A stretch of 64,000 bases of DNA from Bradyrhizobium glycinis (GCF_016031655.1 NZ_JACCHQ010000010.1:147669-211668); one strand, 5' to 3'. Positions 8,930 through 18,405 are shown, numbered from the stretch's first letter. Notes: generated by a model from the sequence alone, not told the origin. Made by a program: numbers and translations.

Positions 8930-11308
8930 TCACTCCGCCGCTTCCTTGGCTTCAGCCGGCTCGAGCGCCGCGGCGATGGCTTCATCGACGCGCTCCAGCC
9001 AGATGAATTCGAGGTTGTCCCGCGCGCTTTTCGGGATGTCGTCATAGTCCCGCTTGTTGCGCGCCGGCAGCATCACCCGCTTCAGGCCGGCAGCAGCCGC
9101 AGCCACCACCTTCTCCTTGATGCCGCCGACCGGCAGCACCAGGCCGCGCAGCGAGATCTCGCCGGTCATTGCGGTATCGCTGCGCACCGTGCGGTTGGTG
9201 AGCAGGGAGGTCAGTGCCGTGAACATCGCAACGCCCGCGCTCGGTCCGTCCTTCGGGGTCGCGCCCGCGGGGACGTGAACGTGGATGTCGCTCTTCTCGA
9301 ACGCTTGCGGATCGATGCCGAGCTGAGCGGCCCGGCTCTTCACCAGCGTCAGCGCAGCCTGCACGCTCTCGCGCATGACGTCGCCGAGCTGGCCGGTCAG
9401 GATCAGCCCGCCCTTGCCGGGCACGCGCGTGGCTTCGATGAACAGGATGTCACCGCCGACCGGCGTCCAGGCAAGGCCGGTGGCCACGCCCGGAACGCTG
9501 GTGCGCAGTGCGATCTCGCCCTCGAAGCGCGGCTGGCCGAGCACGGTGGCGATGTCCTTTGCCGTCACCACGACCTTCGTGGCCGTGCCTTCGGCGACTT
9601 GCACCGCAGCATGCCGGAACACCTTGCCGATCTCGCGCTCGAGGTTACGCACGCCGGCCTCGCGGGTGTAGCCCTTGACGATCAGCTTCAGGGCCTCCGG
9701 CTCGATCTCGGCCTGCCCGGCCGAGAGGCCGTTGGCTTCCAGTTGCCGCCGCACCAGGTAGCGCTGCGCGATCTCCAGCTTCTCGTCCTCGGTGTAGCCG
9801 GCGAGGCTGATCAGCTCCATGCGGTCCAGCAGCGGACCCGGGATCTGGTCGAGCATGTTGGCGGTCGCGATGAACACCACGCGCGAAAGGTCGAAGGGCA
9901 CGCCGAGGTAATTGTCCCGGAACGTCCCGTTCTGCTCGGGGTCGAGCACCTCCAGCATGGCCGCCGACGGATCGCCCTGCACGCCGCGGCCCATCTTGTC
10001 GATCTCGTCCAGCATCATGACGCAGTTCCGCGCGCCCGCCTTCTTGATGCCCTGGATGATGTTGCCGGGCAGCGCACCGATATAGGTGCGGCGGTGACCG
10101 CGGATCTCGGCCTCGTCATGCACGCCGCCCAAGCTGACGCGCACGAAGGAGCGATCCATCGCGCGCGCGATGGACTGGCCGAGCGAGGTCTTGCCGACGC
10201 CGGGCGGGCCGACGAAGCACAGGATCGGCGCCTTGCCCTGCGGGGCGAGCTTGCGGACCGCCAGATATTCGATGATCCGGCTCTTGATCTTCTCCAGGCC
10301 GAAATGGTCGGCATCCAGGATGGCGCGCGCCTCCTTGATGTCGATCGGCTTCTCCTCAGGCAGCGCCCAGGGCAGCTCGATCAGCCAGTCCAGATAGGTG
10401 CGGACCATGCCGGCCTCGCCGGCAGCCTCAGGCATGCGCTCGTAGCGGCGCAGCTCCTTCTTGGCATGCGCCTCCGCCTCCGGCGGCATGTTGGCCTTGG
10501 CGATCGCAGCCGTCAGCTCGGTGACTTCGGCCTGCTTGCCGTCGCCTTCGCCCAGCTGGCGCTGGATCGTCGCCATCTGCTCGCGCAGGATCGCTTCGCG
10601 CTGCCGCTCGTCGAAGGAGGCCTTGGTCTGTTGACCGATCTCCTTGGAGATGCGCAGCACCTCCAGCCGCTCGGCCAGGTGCTTCGACACCTTGTCAATG
10701 CGGAGCGCGAGGTCGATGGTCTCCAGCACCTCCTGCTTGTCCTGCGGCTTGATGTCCATGAACGAGGTCGCCAGATCCGCCAGCGCGCCGGGCGCGCTGG
10801 TGCCCTGGAACATGGCGGCCAGCTCGGGCGGTGCCTGCGGCAGCAACTCGATCGCCTCGATGGCCAGGCGCTGCAGGTTCAGCGCGCGGGCCTCGATCTC
10901 GGGCGAGTCCGTGGTCGGCTCGGGGATCTGCTGGAAGCGCGCGGCGGGGAACGGCGTCCCCGGCAGGAAGTCGAGGATGCGCGCGCGCTGCACGCCCTGG
11001 CAGACGATGTGATGGGCGCCGTCGGGCGCGGTGATGTAGCGCACGATGTTGGCGATGGTCGCGACCCGATAGAGGTCGTCCGGCCCGGGGTCGTTGGTCT
11101 CGGGGCTGCGCTGCAGGACGATGCCGACCGGCCGCTGCTCGCGCAGCGCCTGCTGCGCGGCGGCGATGGACTTGGCCCGGCCGATCGTGATCGGCGCGAT
11201 CGCGCCGGGAAACAGCACCATCTCGCGCACGGGGACGATGATCAGCGCGTCGTCGGGGATCTTCACGTCGTTATTGGTCTGTTCGTTGTTCATCTGTTCG
11301 GTGGCCAT
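8930..11308 (-). CDS. lon: ATP-dependent protease Lon
   Basis: 792 residues with the full Lon layout: N-terminal substrate domain (residues about 20-215, beginning IIVPVREMVLFPGAI), a coiled-coil linker rich in E/K/Q, the AAA+ module with Walker A GPPGVGKT and Walker B VMMLDEID, and the C-terminal serine-lysine protease with KDGPSAGVAMF (catalytic Ser) and GGIKEKVVAA (catalytic Lys). Its start lies 8 bases after the stop of an hsp20 gene on the same strand, so this is probably a heat-shock-linked second Lon and not the clpX-linked housekeeping copy. It degrades misfolded and regulatory proteins in the cytoplasm. Confidence 0.95.
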   Translation of the reverse strand: MATEQMNNEQTNNDVKIPDDALIIVPVREMVLFPGAIAPITIGRAKSIAAAQQALREQRPVGIVLQRSPETNDPGPDDLYRVATIANIVRYITAPDGAHHIVCQGVQRARILDFLPGTPFPAARFQQIPEPTTDSPEIEARALNLQRLAIEAIELLPQAPPELAAMFQGTSAPGALADLATSFMDIKPQDKQEVLETIDLALRIDKVSKHLAERLEVLRISKEIGQQTKASFDERQREAILREQMATIQRQLGEGDGKQAEVTELTAAIAKANMPPEAEAHAKKELRRYERMPEAAGEAGMVRTYLDWLIELPWALPEEKPIDIKEARAILDADHFGLEKIKSRIIEYLAVRKLAPQGKAPILCFVGPPGVGKTSLGQSIARAMDRSFVRVSLGGVHDEAEIRGHRRTYIGALPGNIIQGIKKAGARNCVMMLDEIDKMGRGVQGDPSAAMLEVLDPEQNGTFRDNYLGVPFDLSRVVFIATANMLDQIPGPLLDRMELISLAGYTEDEKLEIAQRYLVRRQLEANGLSAGQAEIEPEALKLIVKGYTREAGVRNLEREIGKVFRHAAVQVAEGTATKVVVTAKDIATVLGQPRFEGEIALRTSVPGVATGLAWTPVGGDILFIEATRVPGKGGLILTGQLGDVMRESVQAALTLVKSRAAQLGIDPQAFEKSDIHVHVPAGATPKDGPSAGVAMFTALTSLLTNRTVRSDTAMTGEISLRGLVLPVGGIKEKVVAAAAAGLKRVMLPARNKRDYDDIPKSARDNLEFIWLERVDEAIAAALEPAEAKEAAE

Positions 11309-11316
11309 GATCGACC

Positions 11317-11700
11317 TCAGGATTTCGCGAGGCGCAGTGCGACGCAGCCGTCCATCACGAAGCGGCTGATGGCGTAGCGGCCGAGGGGCAATGCAATGCG
11401 GCGCTCAAAACGCCCTTGCGGCAGCTCGAGTCGATGGATGCGGGCGTTGCGAAGCTCCGGCGGGAGGGTGCGCTGACCCGAGATGACGAGCACGCCGTCA
11501 TGGATGACGGTCTCGACATTGTCCGGATTGACGCCGGGAAGCGCGACCAGGATCAGGAGCTCACGCTCGGTTTCGAGCACGTCGATCGGCGGCTCCCAGC
11601 AGGCTTCTTGGCGGCCGAATTGCTGGCGCAGCCGATCGGCGCGGGTCAGCGAGTCCAGGGCTTCGGACAGCATCCAGTCGAGGGGATTTTTGGGTTGCAT
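11317..11700 (-). CDS. small heat-shock protein, Hsp20 family
   Basis: 127 residues from the ATG at 11700. The alpha-crystallin domain covers residues about 35-125 (PPIDVLETERELLILVALPG, then GVLVISGQR and FERRIALPL). The frame continues upstream without a family match or ribosome site, so the shorter start is used. The canonical C-terminal I-x-I anchor is not obvious; the protein stops soon after the last strand, which is short for the family. The gene is followed after 8 bases by lon, so holdase and protease are co-produced under stress. Confidence 0.85.
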   Translation of the reverse strand: MQPKNPLDWMLSEALDSLTRADRLRQQFGRQEACWEPPIDVLETERELLILVALPGVNPDNVETVIHDGVLVISGQRTLPPELRNARIHRLELPQGRFERRIALPLGRYAISRFVMDGCVALRLAKS

Positions 11701-11729
11701 GATGCGGGCTCTGGGATGGGAAAGCCTGC

Positions 11730-11757
11730 ATATGGGGCTGGTTCCAGGGAAATCCAG
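11730..11757 (-). promoter_or_regulatory. possible heat-shock (sigma-32-like) promoter for hsp20-lon
   Basis: Read on the minus strand, CTGGAT is followed after 14 bases by CCCCATAT, about 30 bases before the hsp20 start. This resembles the RpoH pattern CTTGAA-N13/14-CCCCATnT, with the -10 half better than the -35 half. It is consistent with the hsp20-lon content but unproven. Confidence 0.35.
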
Positions 11758-11868
11758 TGCGGAAATCCGGTGCGGTGGCGCCGATGTGCCATGCGCGGTC
11801 GTGCGATCAAGGCAAGCGAACGCCGCGGCATGTGGCCGCGACGTTCCGTTCATTGGCAGGGCGCGAGG

Positions 11869-12435
11869 TCAGGCCGCCGCGCGGTAGTCTTCTTCCGCTT
11901 CGAGGTTGATCACGGAGGTGGCAAGCTCGGTCAGCGTCTGATCGGTCGCCTCTTCCTCGTCCAGCGTCTCCTGGAGCAGCCTTGCTGCGTCCTGCATGCC
12001 GAGCTCCTCGGCCCAGGTGCGCAGCGTGCCGTAGCGGGAGATCTCGTAATGCTCGACCGACTGGGCGGACGCGAGCAGTCCGGCGTCGAGCGCCGGCGCG
12101 CCCTTGAACTCCTTCATGATCTCGGCGCCCTCGTCGGCAATGCCGTTGATGGCCTCGCAGGGCTTGCCGCGTGCCGGCTTGCCCAGCATCTTGAAGATCT
12201 GGTCGAGCCGTTTGACCTGGCCCTGGGTCTCGCGCAAATGCTTGTTGAAGGCGGCCGCAAGCTCCTTGGAATTCGCGGCCTTGGCCATCTTGGGCAGGGT
12301 CTTGATGATCTTGTTCTCGGCGAAATAGATGTCCTTCAGCGTCTCCAGAAACAGGTCGCTGAGCATCTTCGGCGCCTGACGCGGCCGGCGCGCCGCGGTC
12401 TTCTTGGTCGTGCGTTTCTTCGCTCGTTTAGCCAT
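11869..12435 (-). CDS. DUF892 (YciE/YciF) ferritin-like protein
   Basis: 188 residues. After a lysine/arginine-rich tail (residues 1-22) comes the YciF-type four-helix domain: LSDLFLETLKDIYFAENKII, then RLDQIFKMLGKPARGKPCEA, and the late helix with SVEHYEISRYGTLRTWAEEL. Conserved E, H and Y residues match a ferritin-like di-metal fold. Family members are linked to general stress and osmotic response, but their biochemical role is not settled. CCTCCT on the plus strand gives a strong minus-strand AGGAGG ribosome site. It is a single gene between hsp20 and a small membrane protein on the same strand. Confidence 0.88.
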   Translation of the reverse strand: MAKRAKKRTTKKTAARRPRQAPKMLSDLFLETLKDIYFAENKIIKTLPKMAKAANSKELAAAFNKHLRETQGQVKRLDQIFKMLGKPARGKPCEAINGIADEGAEIMKEFKGAPALDAGLLASAQSVEHYEISRYGTLRTWAEELGMQDAARLLQETLDEEEATDQTLTELATSVINLEAEEDYRAAA

Positions 12436-12533
12436 ACGTCCTCCTCATGAGGCGACACGGGAAGGCCTCGCCTTCCTCAATCCTCGGGCGATCAAAGCCG
12501 TCGGAGAACGAAAGTTCCAAACTGCAACCTTGC

Positions 12534-12740
12534 TCAGGTCGGGCGTTTGTAGGGGTCTTCCTGGCGCTGGCGTTCTTCCGTCGCCCGGTCGAGGCGTGCG
12601 CGCTCGCTGCGGCGCAGATGGCCGGCCTTCATCACCCCGTAAACGAGGGCCCCGCCGAGCACGAACGCGCCGATGAACCAGAGCCAAAGCATCTGGGCCG
12701 AGGCGTGGCCCAACAGCATGCTAACTCCGCTGTCGCTCAT
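12534..12740 (-). CDS. small single-pass membrane protein
   Basis: 68 residues from an ATG with GGAGA upstream. Residues about 18-38 form one hydrophobic segment (MLWLWFIGAFVLGGALVYGV), followed by a charged cytoplasmic tail rich in R, E and Q. Overall look is that of short inner-membrane proteins of unknown role (CcoQ/SHOCT-size). It lies between the DUF892 gene and the carboxylate-amine ligase, all on the minus strand. No family name can be given. Confidence 0.6.
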   Translation of the reverse strand: MSDSGVSMLLGHASAQMLWLWFIGAFVLGGALVYGVMKAGHLRRSERARLDRATEERQRQEDPYKRPT

Positions 12741-12826
12741 GATTGGTCTCCACCATTGTCCATTGCTGTCACGCAGAGCTAAGTCGGCGGCCGAAACCTC
12801 GTTCCATGCAACCGCGGCCTGCGGCG

Positions 12827-14014
12827 TCAGACCAGGTCGGTGAGTCGTTGCCGTGTGGCGGGCGCCTTCGGCTCGCCGCCCCGGGCGGTGAAGTCTCCGG
12901 CTTCGGTGGAGGTCCGCAGCCATTTCGCCACGTCGCCGATCGCTTCCCGCGGCGAGCGCCCCAACTTGCGCAAACCGCGAAAATATTCGAGCTGAAGGTG
13001 GGCCGACGTGCCGCGCTTGGGAATCGACTTCAGATGCTGGATGTCGTCTTCGATGCCGAGATGATGGACGTGGGGTGCCACCATGGCGATCACCGCATCG
13101 AGCCAGCTTCTGAACGCGACCGGCTCGAACGACACCAGGTCGATATAGGTGCCGTCGGTTCCGTAACGCTGGGCGCGCCAGCGGTTCTCTTCGACCAGCG
13201 CGCGGTGCACGGCCGAATAGGTGGCGTTCAGCTCGGGATGGTGGATTGCGTGGCGGACCAGCGCGCGGAACAGCGCCGCGATCGCCACCGAATCCGCAAT
13301 CGCCGTGCAGCAATCGGTGATGCGAAGCTCGAGGGTCGGATGCTGCAGCGAGGGCCGCAACGCCCACCAGACATAGGTGGCGTTGGGGACGATGCCGGCA
13401 TCGACCAAGGTCTTCACGTAGGTCTCGTATTCGGAAAGGTTCCGAAACATCTCGGGAAAGCCGGTCCGGGGCAGGGCGTCGTTGGCGGCATTGCGGTAGC
13501 CCAGCAATCCCGTCGGGTAGCCGCACCAGAACGGCGAGGAGGTCGAGAGCGCCAGCAGCAGCGGCAGGAACGGCACCAGGCGGTGCATGATCTCGACGCG
13601 CAAATCGGGCTCGGGGACCTCGACATGGACGTGCAGTCCGCTGATCGGGTTACCGAGGCCGACCATCCCGAGATCGCTGATGACCTTGCTGTAGCGGCGC
13701 TTGCGCGTCATGCGCTGCTGCTGCGGCTGCGCCAGCGGGTGTGTGCCGGCCGCGATGATGCCAACGCCGTGGTCCTTGCCAACCTCGGTGAGCACCGAAC
13801 GATAATGCGCGAGCTCGGCCAGCGCATCGGCCGAAGACGTCAGCGGCGGGGTTGCCACCTCGATCTGCGATTGCAGGATCTCGGTGGTCAACCGTTCGCC
13901 GAGGCGCTTCTGCGCCGCCGCCATGTAAGGCTTGGGCAGCTCGTATCGCGGCGCCGCGGACTGGCGGTTGACCAGGAAGTATTCCTCTTCGATGCCGAAG
14001 CGGTAGCGGTGCAT
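12827..14014 (-). CDS. carboxylate-amine ligase, GCS2/YbdK family
   Basis: 395 residues. Family signatures: FGIEEEYFLV at the N-terminus (ATP/metal-binding glutamates), LQSQIEVATPP, GLHVHVEVP, and ELRITDCCTA. YbdK-type enzymes have weak gamma-glutamyl-cysteine ligase activity in E. coli; the natural substrate is often another amine. The gene begins 3 bases after the stop of a glutamine-amidotransferase-like gene, so the two should be co-translated and act on the same gamma-glutamyl compound, one making and one cleaving or transferring the amide. The true product is not known. Confidence 0.9.
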   Translation of the reverse strand: MHRYRFGIEEEYFLVNRQSAAPRYELPKPYMAAAQKRLGERLTTEILQSQIEVATPPLTSSADALAELAHYRSVLTEVGKDHGVGIIAAGTHPLAQPQQQRMTRKRRYSKVISDLGMVGLGNPISGLHVHVEVPEPDLRVEIMHRLVPFLPLLLALSTSSPFWCGYPTGLLGYRNAANDALPRTGFPEMFRNLSEYETYVKTLVDAGIVPNATYVWWALRPSLQHPTLELRITDCCTAIADSVAIAALFRALVRHAIHHPELNATYSAVHRALVEENRWRAQRYGTDGTYIDLVSFEPVAFRSWLDAVIAMVAPHVHHLGIEDDIQHLKSIPKRGTSAHLQLEYFRGLRKLGRSPREAIGDVAKWLRTSTEAGDFTARGGEPKAPATRQRLTDLV

Positions 14015-14017
14015 GAC

Positions 14018-14836
14018 CTATGCCGCCCCCTGCGCCCTGGCGTGGCGGCGAACCGCGTCCCCAAAAGCCGCCAGAATGCGCGCCGAGGCGTGGTCGGAGC
14101 TCGCCCAATAATCGGGGTGAAAAAGGGTGCCGAGCGCAAACTCGCTCGCGCCCTCAACGCTGGCGGCCTCGATCGAACCGTCGTCGGCGACGGCCTCCGC
14201 GACGAGACCCGGTGCGAGATCGGCGATCAGGAAGCTGTGCAGCGAATTCACCATGATCGAGTCCGCGCCGCAGATCTGTTGCAGGACGCCGCCTTTGCGC
14301 AGCGTCACCTTCTGCCGCAGCCGGTAGCGGGCGTCCTCGTTGTCCGCCTCGGGCGTGCCATGGCGTTGCTCCTCGGGCAAATCGTCGGGCTCCTTCGCCA
14401 GTGCGCCGCCGAAGGCGACATTCAGCTCCTGGAAGCCGCGGCAGATGAACAGAGCGGGGATGCCTCGCGCCAGCGCCCGCGGGATCAGGCGCAGCGCGAC
14501 CTCGTCGCGGAATTCGTCGAACGGGCCGTCGCGCCCCTCGTCGACCGTTCGTCCATAGCGGGACGGATGAACGTTGGTCTGTCCGCCACCGACGAAGAGG
14601 CCGTCGAGCCCGTCCAGATAGGCATCGATGTCAGCTTCGGGCGCCGCGGGCAGAATCCGCGGCACGGCGCCTGCGACAAGACCGATCGCATTGACACAGA
14701 CCATCGAGACCGCGGCGAGCTGCTCGCCGCGTGCGACCATGGAATCGGAGAGAATGCCGACCTGCGGTGCACCGCTGCGCCCCTGCCACTGCCCACGCGA
14801 GGCGCTACGCCGCCATTGCTGAAGGCCGTATTCCAC
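14018..14836 (-). CDS. class-I glutamine amidotransferase (gamma-Glu-GABA hydrolase-like, PuuD family)
   Basis: About 272 residues from the GTG at 14836; the frame stays open to 15043 but that extension has poor coding character, and the true start is uncertain. The fold begins at APQVGILSDSM, followed by GLDGLFVGGG and the nucleophile elbow FICRGFQELNVAFGG with the catalytic cysteine. HSF and FHPDY supply the histidine region; the usual HPE is HPD here, so aspartate replaces the third triad residue. Peptidase C26 relatives cleave gamma-glutamyl amides. The downstream YbdK-type ligase is coupled to it. Confidence 0.8.
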   Translation of the reverse strand: MEYGLQQWRRSASRGQWQGRSGAPQVGILSDSMVARGEQLAAVSMVCVNAIGLVAGAVPRILPAAPEADIDAYLDGLDGLFVGGGQTNVHPSRYGRTVDEGRDGPFDEFRDEVALRLIPRALARGIPALFICRGFQELNVAFGGALAKEPDDLPEEQRHGTPEADNEDARYRLRQKVTLRKGGVLQQICGADSIMVNSLHSFLIADLAPGLVAEAVADDGSIEAASVEGASEFALGTLFHPDYWASSDHASARILAAFGDAVRRHARAQGAA

Positions 14837-15404
14837 GGCGTCCGCCGCGCTGCCGAATTGATGAATCGCCGCCTTGAGCTCTTTGACGTTTGTCCCTAAT
14901 CGAAGTGCCCAGCGGCTGCAGGCAACGCCATCGTGCGGATCAATTCTGGAACGGGGCTCGTGCAATTGCTTTGGCTGCTTCTGTTCGTGTATCGATGCAC
15001 AGTGAAACGGCAATCGTCGGGAATGGTTGCTTCGCGATTGCACTGTTCGATCTCATTGCCTCCGCACCAGTCTTAACTTTTGTTATTGCTCGCACGTGGA
15101 CAGCCGAACCGGGAGAGACGTCCAAGTGGTTTCTCCCTGTGCTTTCTTTCCGCGGGCCTGATAGCACGCACGCGCGGTCGCAGCGGAAATGCCGTGCTCT
15201 CGTGCGTCCTCGTCGCCTATTCCGTGCAGTTCGTCATAAACGGGTCGCGGCGGTCCGGACCGGCCTGCCCTGGAGCTGCGACAATCTGTTAACCTGGTGC
15301 TATCCCGTCGGCTGGTGTGTCACGGCATACGGGACGCTTTCGCTTGCACTGTCATGTTGCTTTGACGTACTCCCGTCCAATAAGCCCTTCGACAGGAAAT
15401 CGAC
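14837..15404. other. intergenic region, no gene recognised
   Basis: About 570 bases between the divergent amidotransferase and aldolase genes. It must hold both promoters and possibly the amidotransferase N-terminus. I see no tRNA-like fold, strong palindrome or coding frame with a ribosome site. Confidence 0.4.
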
Positions 15405-16058
15405 ATGTCGATGACAGCGGACGAACTCGCCAAGAGACAGGCCATTATCGACGCCTGCCGGCGCATGAATGCGCTCGGCATCAACCAGGGCACATCAGGC
15501 AATATCAGCGTCCGGCATGCGGGCGGGCTCCTGGTGACGCCGACCAGCGTGCCCTATGAGGCCATGAGTCCGGACCAGATCGTCTTCATGGCCATGGACG
15601 GCTCGCACGCGCCCGACCAGAAGCCGTCGAGCGAATGGCGCTTTCATCGCGACATCCTGAAGTCGCGGCCCGACGTCAACGCCGTCGTGCACGCCCACCC
15701 GACCTATTGCACCATCCTGGCGATCATGGGCATGGAGATCCCTCCCGTGCATTACATGATCGCGGCGGCGGGCGGCGACAACATCCGCTGCGCGCCCTAC
15801 GCGACGTACGGGACGGCGGAGCTGTCCGAGCATGCGGTGCGGGCGCTGGAGGGTCGGCTCGCCTGCCTGCTCGATCATCACGGCATGATCGCGATCGGCA
15901 AGACCTTGGACAAGGCGATGTGGCTGGCGGTCGAAGTCGAGACGCTGGCGCGGCAATATCACGGCTGTCTGCAGATCGGACAACCGCCCCTGCTCCCCAG
16001 CGATGAGATCGAGCGGGTCCGTCAGCGCATGGCCGGCTACGGCCTGTCGGAAGGGTAG
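15405..16058 (+). CDS. class II aldolase/adducin family protein (fuculose-phosphate aldolase-like)
   Basis: 217 residues, the typical FucA/AraD size. Visible motifs: GINQGTSGNISVR (substrate phosphate loop), SSEWRFHRDIL with the catalytic glutamate, VVHAHPTYCT carrying two zinc-ligand histidines, and LLDHHGMIAIG with the third. AGGAAATCG precedes the ATG. Enzymes of this family cleave sugar phosphates by a zinc enolate or epimerise pentose phosphates. No sugar kinase or isomerase is nearby, so the substrate is open. The gene ends 12 bases before the chloride-channel gene and may share its transcript. Confidence 0.9.
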   Translation: MSMTADELAKRQAIIDACRRMNALGINQGTSGNISVRHAGGLLVTPTSVPYEAMSPDQIVFMAMDGSHAPDQKPSSEWRFHRDILKSRPDVNAVVHAHPTYCTILAIMGMEIPPVHYMIAAAGGDNIRCAPYATYGTAELSEHAVRALEGRLACLLDHHGMIAIGKTLDKAMWLAVEVETLARQYHGCLQIGQPPLLPSDEIERVRQRMAGYGLSEG

Positions 16059-16070
16059 GGCGGGCCAAAG

Positions 16071-17858
16071 GTGTTCGTGCGGATCAGGCATCTCGTCGAT
16101 CGCAAGCGGACGAACCGCACCATGGTTCGGATGCGCGCCCTGCTGCGCAGCAACGAGTTCTACCTGATCCCGCTCGCGCTGGTGATCGGCACGCTCGCTG
16201 GCGCGGTCGTGACGCTGATGGCCCTGATCGCCCAGATCGCGCATGTCGTGATCTACGGCATTCCCATTGATGTCCACCTGTCGGCCCACGCGAGCGTCAG
16301 TCCCTGGGCGGCACTGATCGCACCCGCGCTCGGCGGGCTGTCCCTCGGAATCATGGAATGGTCGCGGCGGCGCATGAGGATATCGAACGCGGTCGATCCG
16401 ATCGAGGCGAACGCGCTGCGGGGCGGCAATCTGTCGATGCGCGACAGCGTGGTGGTCGCAGGCCAGACTCTGATCTCGAATGGCTGCGGCGCCTCCGTCG
16501 GCCTCGAGGCGGGCTACACCCAGATCGGCTCCGGCATCGCCTCGCAGCTCGGCAAGTTCTTCAATCTCCGCCGCAACGATCTGCGCCTGATGGTCGGTTG
16601 CGGGGCCGCGGCGGCGATCGCGGCGGCGTTCGGCGCGCCGATCACCGGCGCCTTCTACGCCTGCGAGTTGATCGTCGGCGTCTATGCGGTCGGCAGTGCC
16701 GCGCCGATCCTCGCCGCCTCCCTTGCGGGGGCCTTGACCGCGCAATGGCTGGGCGGCGCGCCATACTCGCTGGAGATACCCAAGGTCAGCGCCGTCGGTG
16801 TCGAGCAATATCTGGCGCTGATCGGGCTCGCCCTCATCACCAGCGGCGTCGGCATCGCCGTGATGCGCTCCTCGCCGATGTTCGAGCGGCTGTTCGCCTG
16901 GATGCCGGTCTGGCTGCGTCCGGTGATCGGCGGCCTCATCGTCGGCGGGTTCGCCATCATCACGCCGCAGGTTCTCGCGGCCGGCCATGGCGCCATGGTG
17001 CTCGATCTTTTCCACGAGATGACGGTCGGCCTGATCGCGCTGATCATCGCCTTGAAGGTGACGGCCTGCCTGATCTCGCTCGCCTCGGGCTTTCGCGGCG
17101 GCCTGTTCTTCGCCTCGCTGTTCGTCGGCAGCCTGATCGGAAAGTTCTTTGCCGCGGTGCTGCTGCTCATCAGCCCGAACTTCGCGATCGATCCGCTGGT
17201 GGCGATGCTGACCGGCATGGCGACGCTCGGCGTCGCCATCGTCGGCGGCCCCCTCACGATGTCGTTCCTCGTGCTCGAGATGACACGCAACGTCGACGTC
17301 ACCGCCGTGGTGCTGGCCGGCTGCATCGTGACCTCGATCTGCGTGCGCTTCATGTTCGGCCACTCCTTCTCGACCTGGCGCCTGCATCTGCGCGGCGAGA
17401 CCATCCGCAGCGCCAACGACGTCGGCTGGCTGCGCAATCTCACGGTCGAGCGCCTGATGCGCTCGGATGTCGGCAAGGTGCCCTCGACCACGACGATCGC
17501 CGCCGCGCGCCGCGAGTTCGCGCTCGGCTCGCGGCCGGGAATCGTCATCGTCAACAATGCTGACGAATATGTCGGCCTCGTCCTGCTGCCCGATTTGTTC
17601 TCCAGCGACCTTGACACCATCGCCGACGACATCCAGGTGATCGAGCTCGCCCGCCTGATCGACATCGTGCTGATCCCGGAAATGAACGTGAAGTCGGCGA
17701 TGGCGGTGTTCGACGAAGCCGAGGCGGAGATGCTGGCGGTGGTCGATTCCACCGACAGCCGCAAGGTGGTCGGCTTCCTCACCGAGAATTTCGCCCGCCG
17801 CCGCTATGTCGAGGAGATCGACAAGGCGACGAGAGGCGTGCTGGGGGCGCTGTCGTAA
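16071..17858 (+). CDS. ClC-family chloride channel/antiporter with C-terminal CBS region
   Basis: 595 residues. The first about 430 residues contain ten or more hydrophobic helices with ClC selectivity sequences: SNGCGASVGLEAGYTQ (equivalent of GREGP, glutamate kept) and FRGGLFFASLFVG. The last about 150 residues form a cytoplasmic domain resembling a CBS pair (LMRSDVGKVPSTTTI; VNSAMAVFDEAEAEMLAVVD region). The gating glutamate suggests proton/chloride exchange. A GTG start is used; an in-frame ATG at 16122 is an alternative. Role is inner-membrane anion and pH balance. Confidence 0.9.
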   Translation: MFVRIRHLVDRKRTNRTMVRMRALLRSNEFYLIPLALVIGTLAGAVVTLMALIAQIAHVVIYGIPIDVHLSAHASVSPWAALIAPALGGLSLGIMEWSRRRMRISNAVDPIEANALRGGNLSMRDSVVVAGQTLISNGCGASVGLEAGYTQIGSGIASQLGKFFNLRRNDLRLMVGCGAAAAIAAAFGAPITGAFYACELIVGVYAVGSAAPILAASLAGALTAQWLGGAPYSLEIPKVSAVGVEQYLALIGLALITSGVGIAVMRSSPMFERLFAWMPVWLRPVIGGLIVGGFAIITPQVLAAGHGAMVLDLFHEMTVGLIALIIALKVTACLISLASGFRGGLFFASLFVGSLIGKFFAAVLLLISPNFAIDPLVAMLTGMATLGVAIVGGPLTMSFLVLEMTRNVDVTAVVLAGCIVTSICVRFMFGHSFSTWRLHLRGETIRSANDVGWLRNLTVERLMRSDVGKVPSTTTIAAARREFALGSRPGIVIVNNADEYVGLVLLPDLFSSDLDTIADDIQVIELARLIDIVLIPEMNVKSAMAVFDEAEAEMLAVVDSTDSRKVVGFLTENFARRRYVEEIDKATRGVLGALS

Positions 17859-17865
17859 GCGCGGG

Positions 17866-18117
17866 TCACCGGCCGGGTGGGGTTGCGACGAGCCAGGCCA
17901 CGATCCGGCGGACCAGCGGCAGCACCACCAGCAGCGTCGGGAACGCGACGAGCCAGGACAGTCCCCAGGCGCCCGGCCAGGTCGCCAGGAACGCCGGCGT
18001 TGCTCCCAGGCTCCGCAGCGTCGAAATGACCGACACCACCGCCGTCATGAGGATGGACAGCACGAATGGCATCACGATCGGCGCATAGCGCGCCGGCAGT
18101 TTGCGAACCACAATCAT
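17866..18117 (-). CDS. DUF2798 small membrane protein
   Basis: 83 residues from the ATG at 18117 (AAGAGAAA upstream); a longer frame to 18171 is less likely. It matches the DUF2798 pattern: a short basic start (RKLPARYAPIVMPF), two hydrophobic helices, a helix break with STLRSLG, and a final arginine pair in LVRRIVAWL. The gene is convergent with the chloride channel, only 7 bases apart. Function unknown; these proteins sit in the inner membrane. Confidence 0.8.
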   Translation of the reverse strand: MIVVRKLPARYAPIVMPFVLSILMTAVVSVISTLRSLGATPAFLATWPGAWGLSWLVAFPTLLVVLPLVRRIVAWLVATPPGR

Positions 18118-18405
18118 CTGGTTTCTCTTGGAAAAGGACGCGTCGATCACGTTGAACCCTGGAAATGGCATCGATCCCGACGGCGTCGGTTGATGCGTTG
18201 GTTCACGTGAAACGCTTACGGCGACCGAATACGGCGCGGCTGTTCATTAACCGCTCAGGTTGGGTGGTTCAAGCTGGATCTGATCGTTCGGTTTACAATC
18301 GTTCAAAGCGTGGCAGATCGCCGCGATCATGAAACCATTTCAGTGGTTTGCGGATTATAGATCGTTTGCTTATGTCTCTTTGGGCGAGAAGAGAGGAAAT
18401 TGAGC

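Noticed and set aside
8732..11377. An 881-codon plus-strand frame opposite lon
   Set aside because: Shadow of lon; no domain, composition rich in R, Q, H and L.
12436..12533. A GGAAC motif upstream of the DUF892 gene as a sigma-EcfG general-stress promoter
   Set aside because: No CGTT at the required 16-17 base spacing.
12743..14899. A 718-codon plus-strand frame opposite the ligase and amidotransferase
   Set aside because: Shadow frame without ribosome site or motifs.
15495..17387. A 630-codon minus-strand frame opposite the aldolase and chloride channel
   Set aside because: Shadow; E/D/R/H-rich with no fold.
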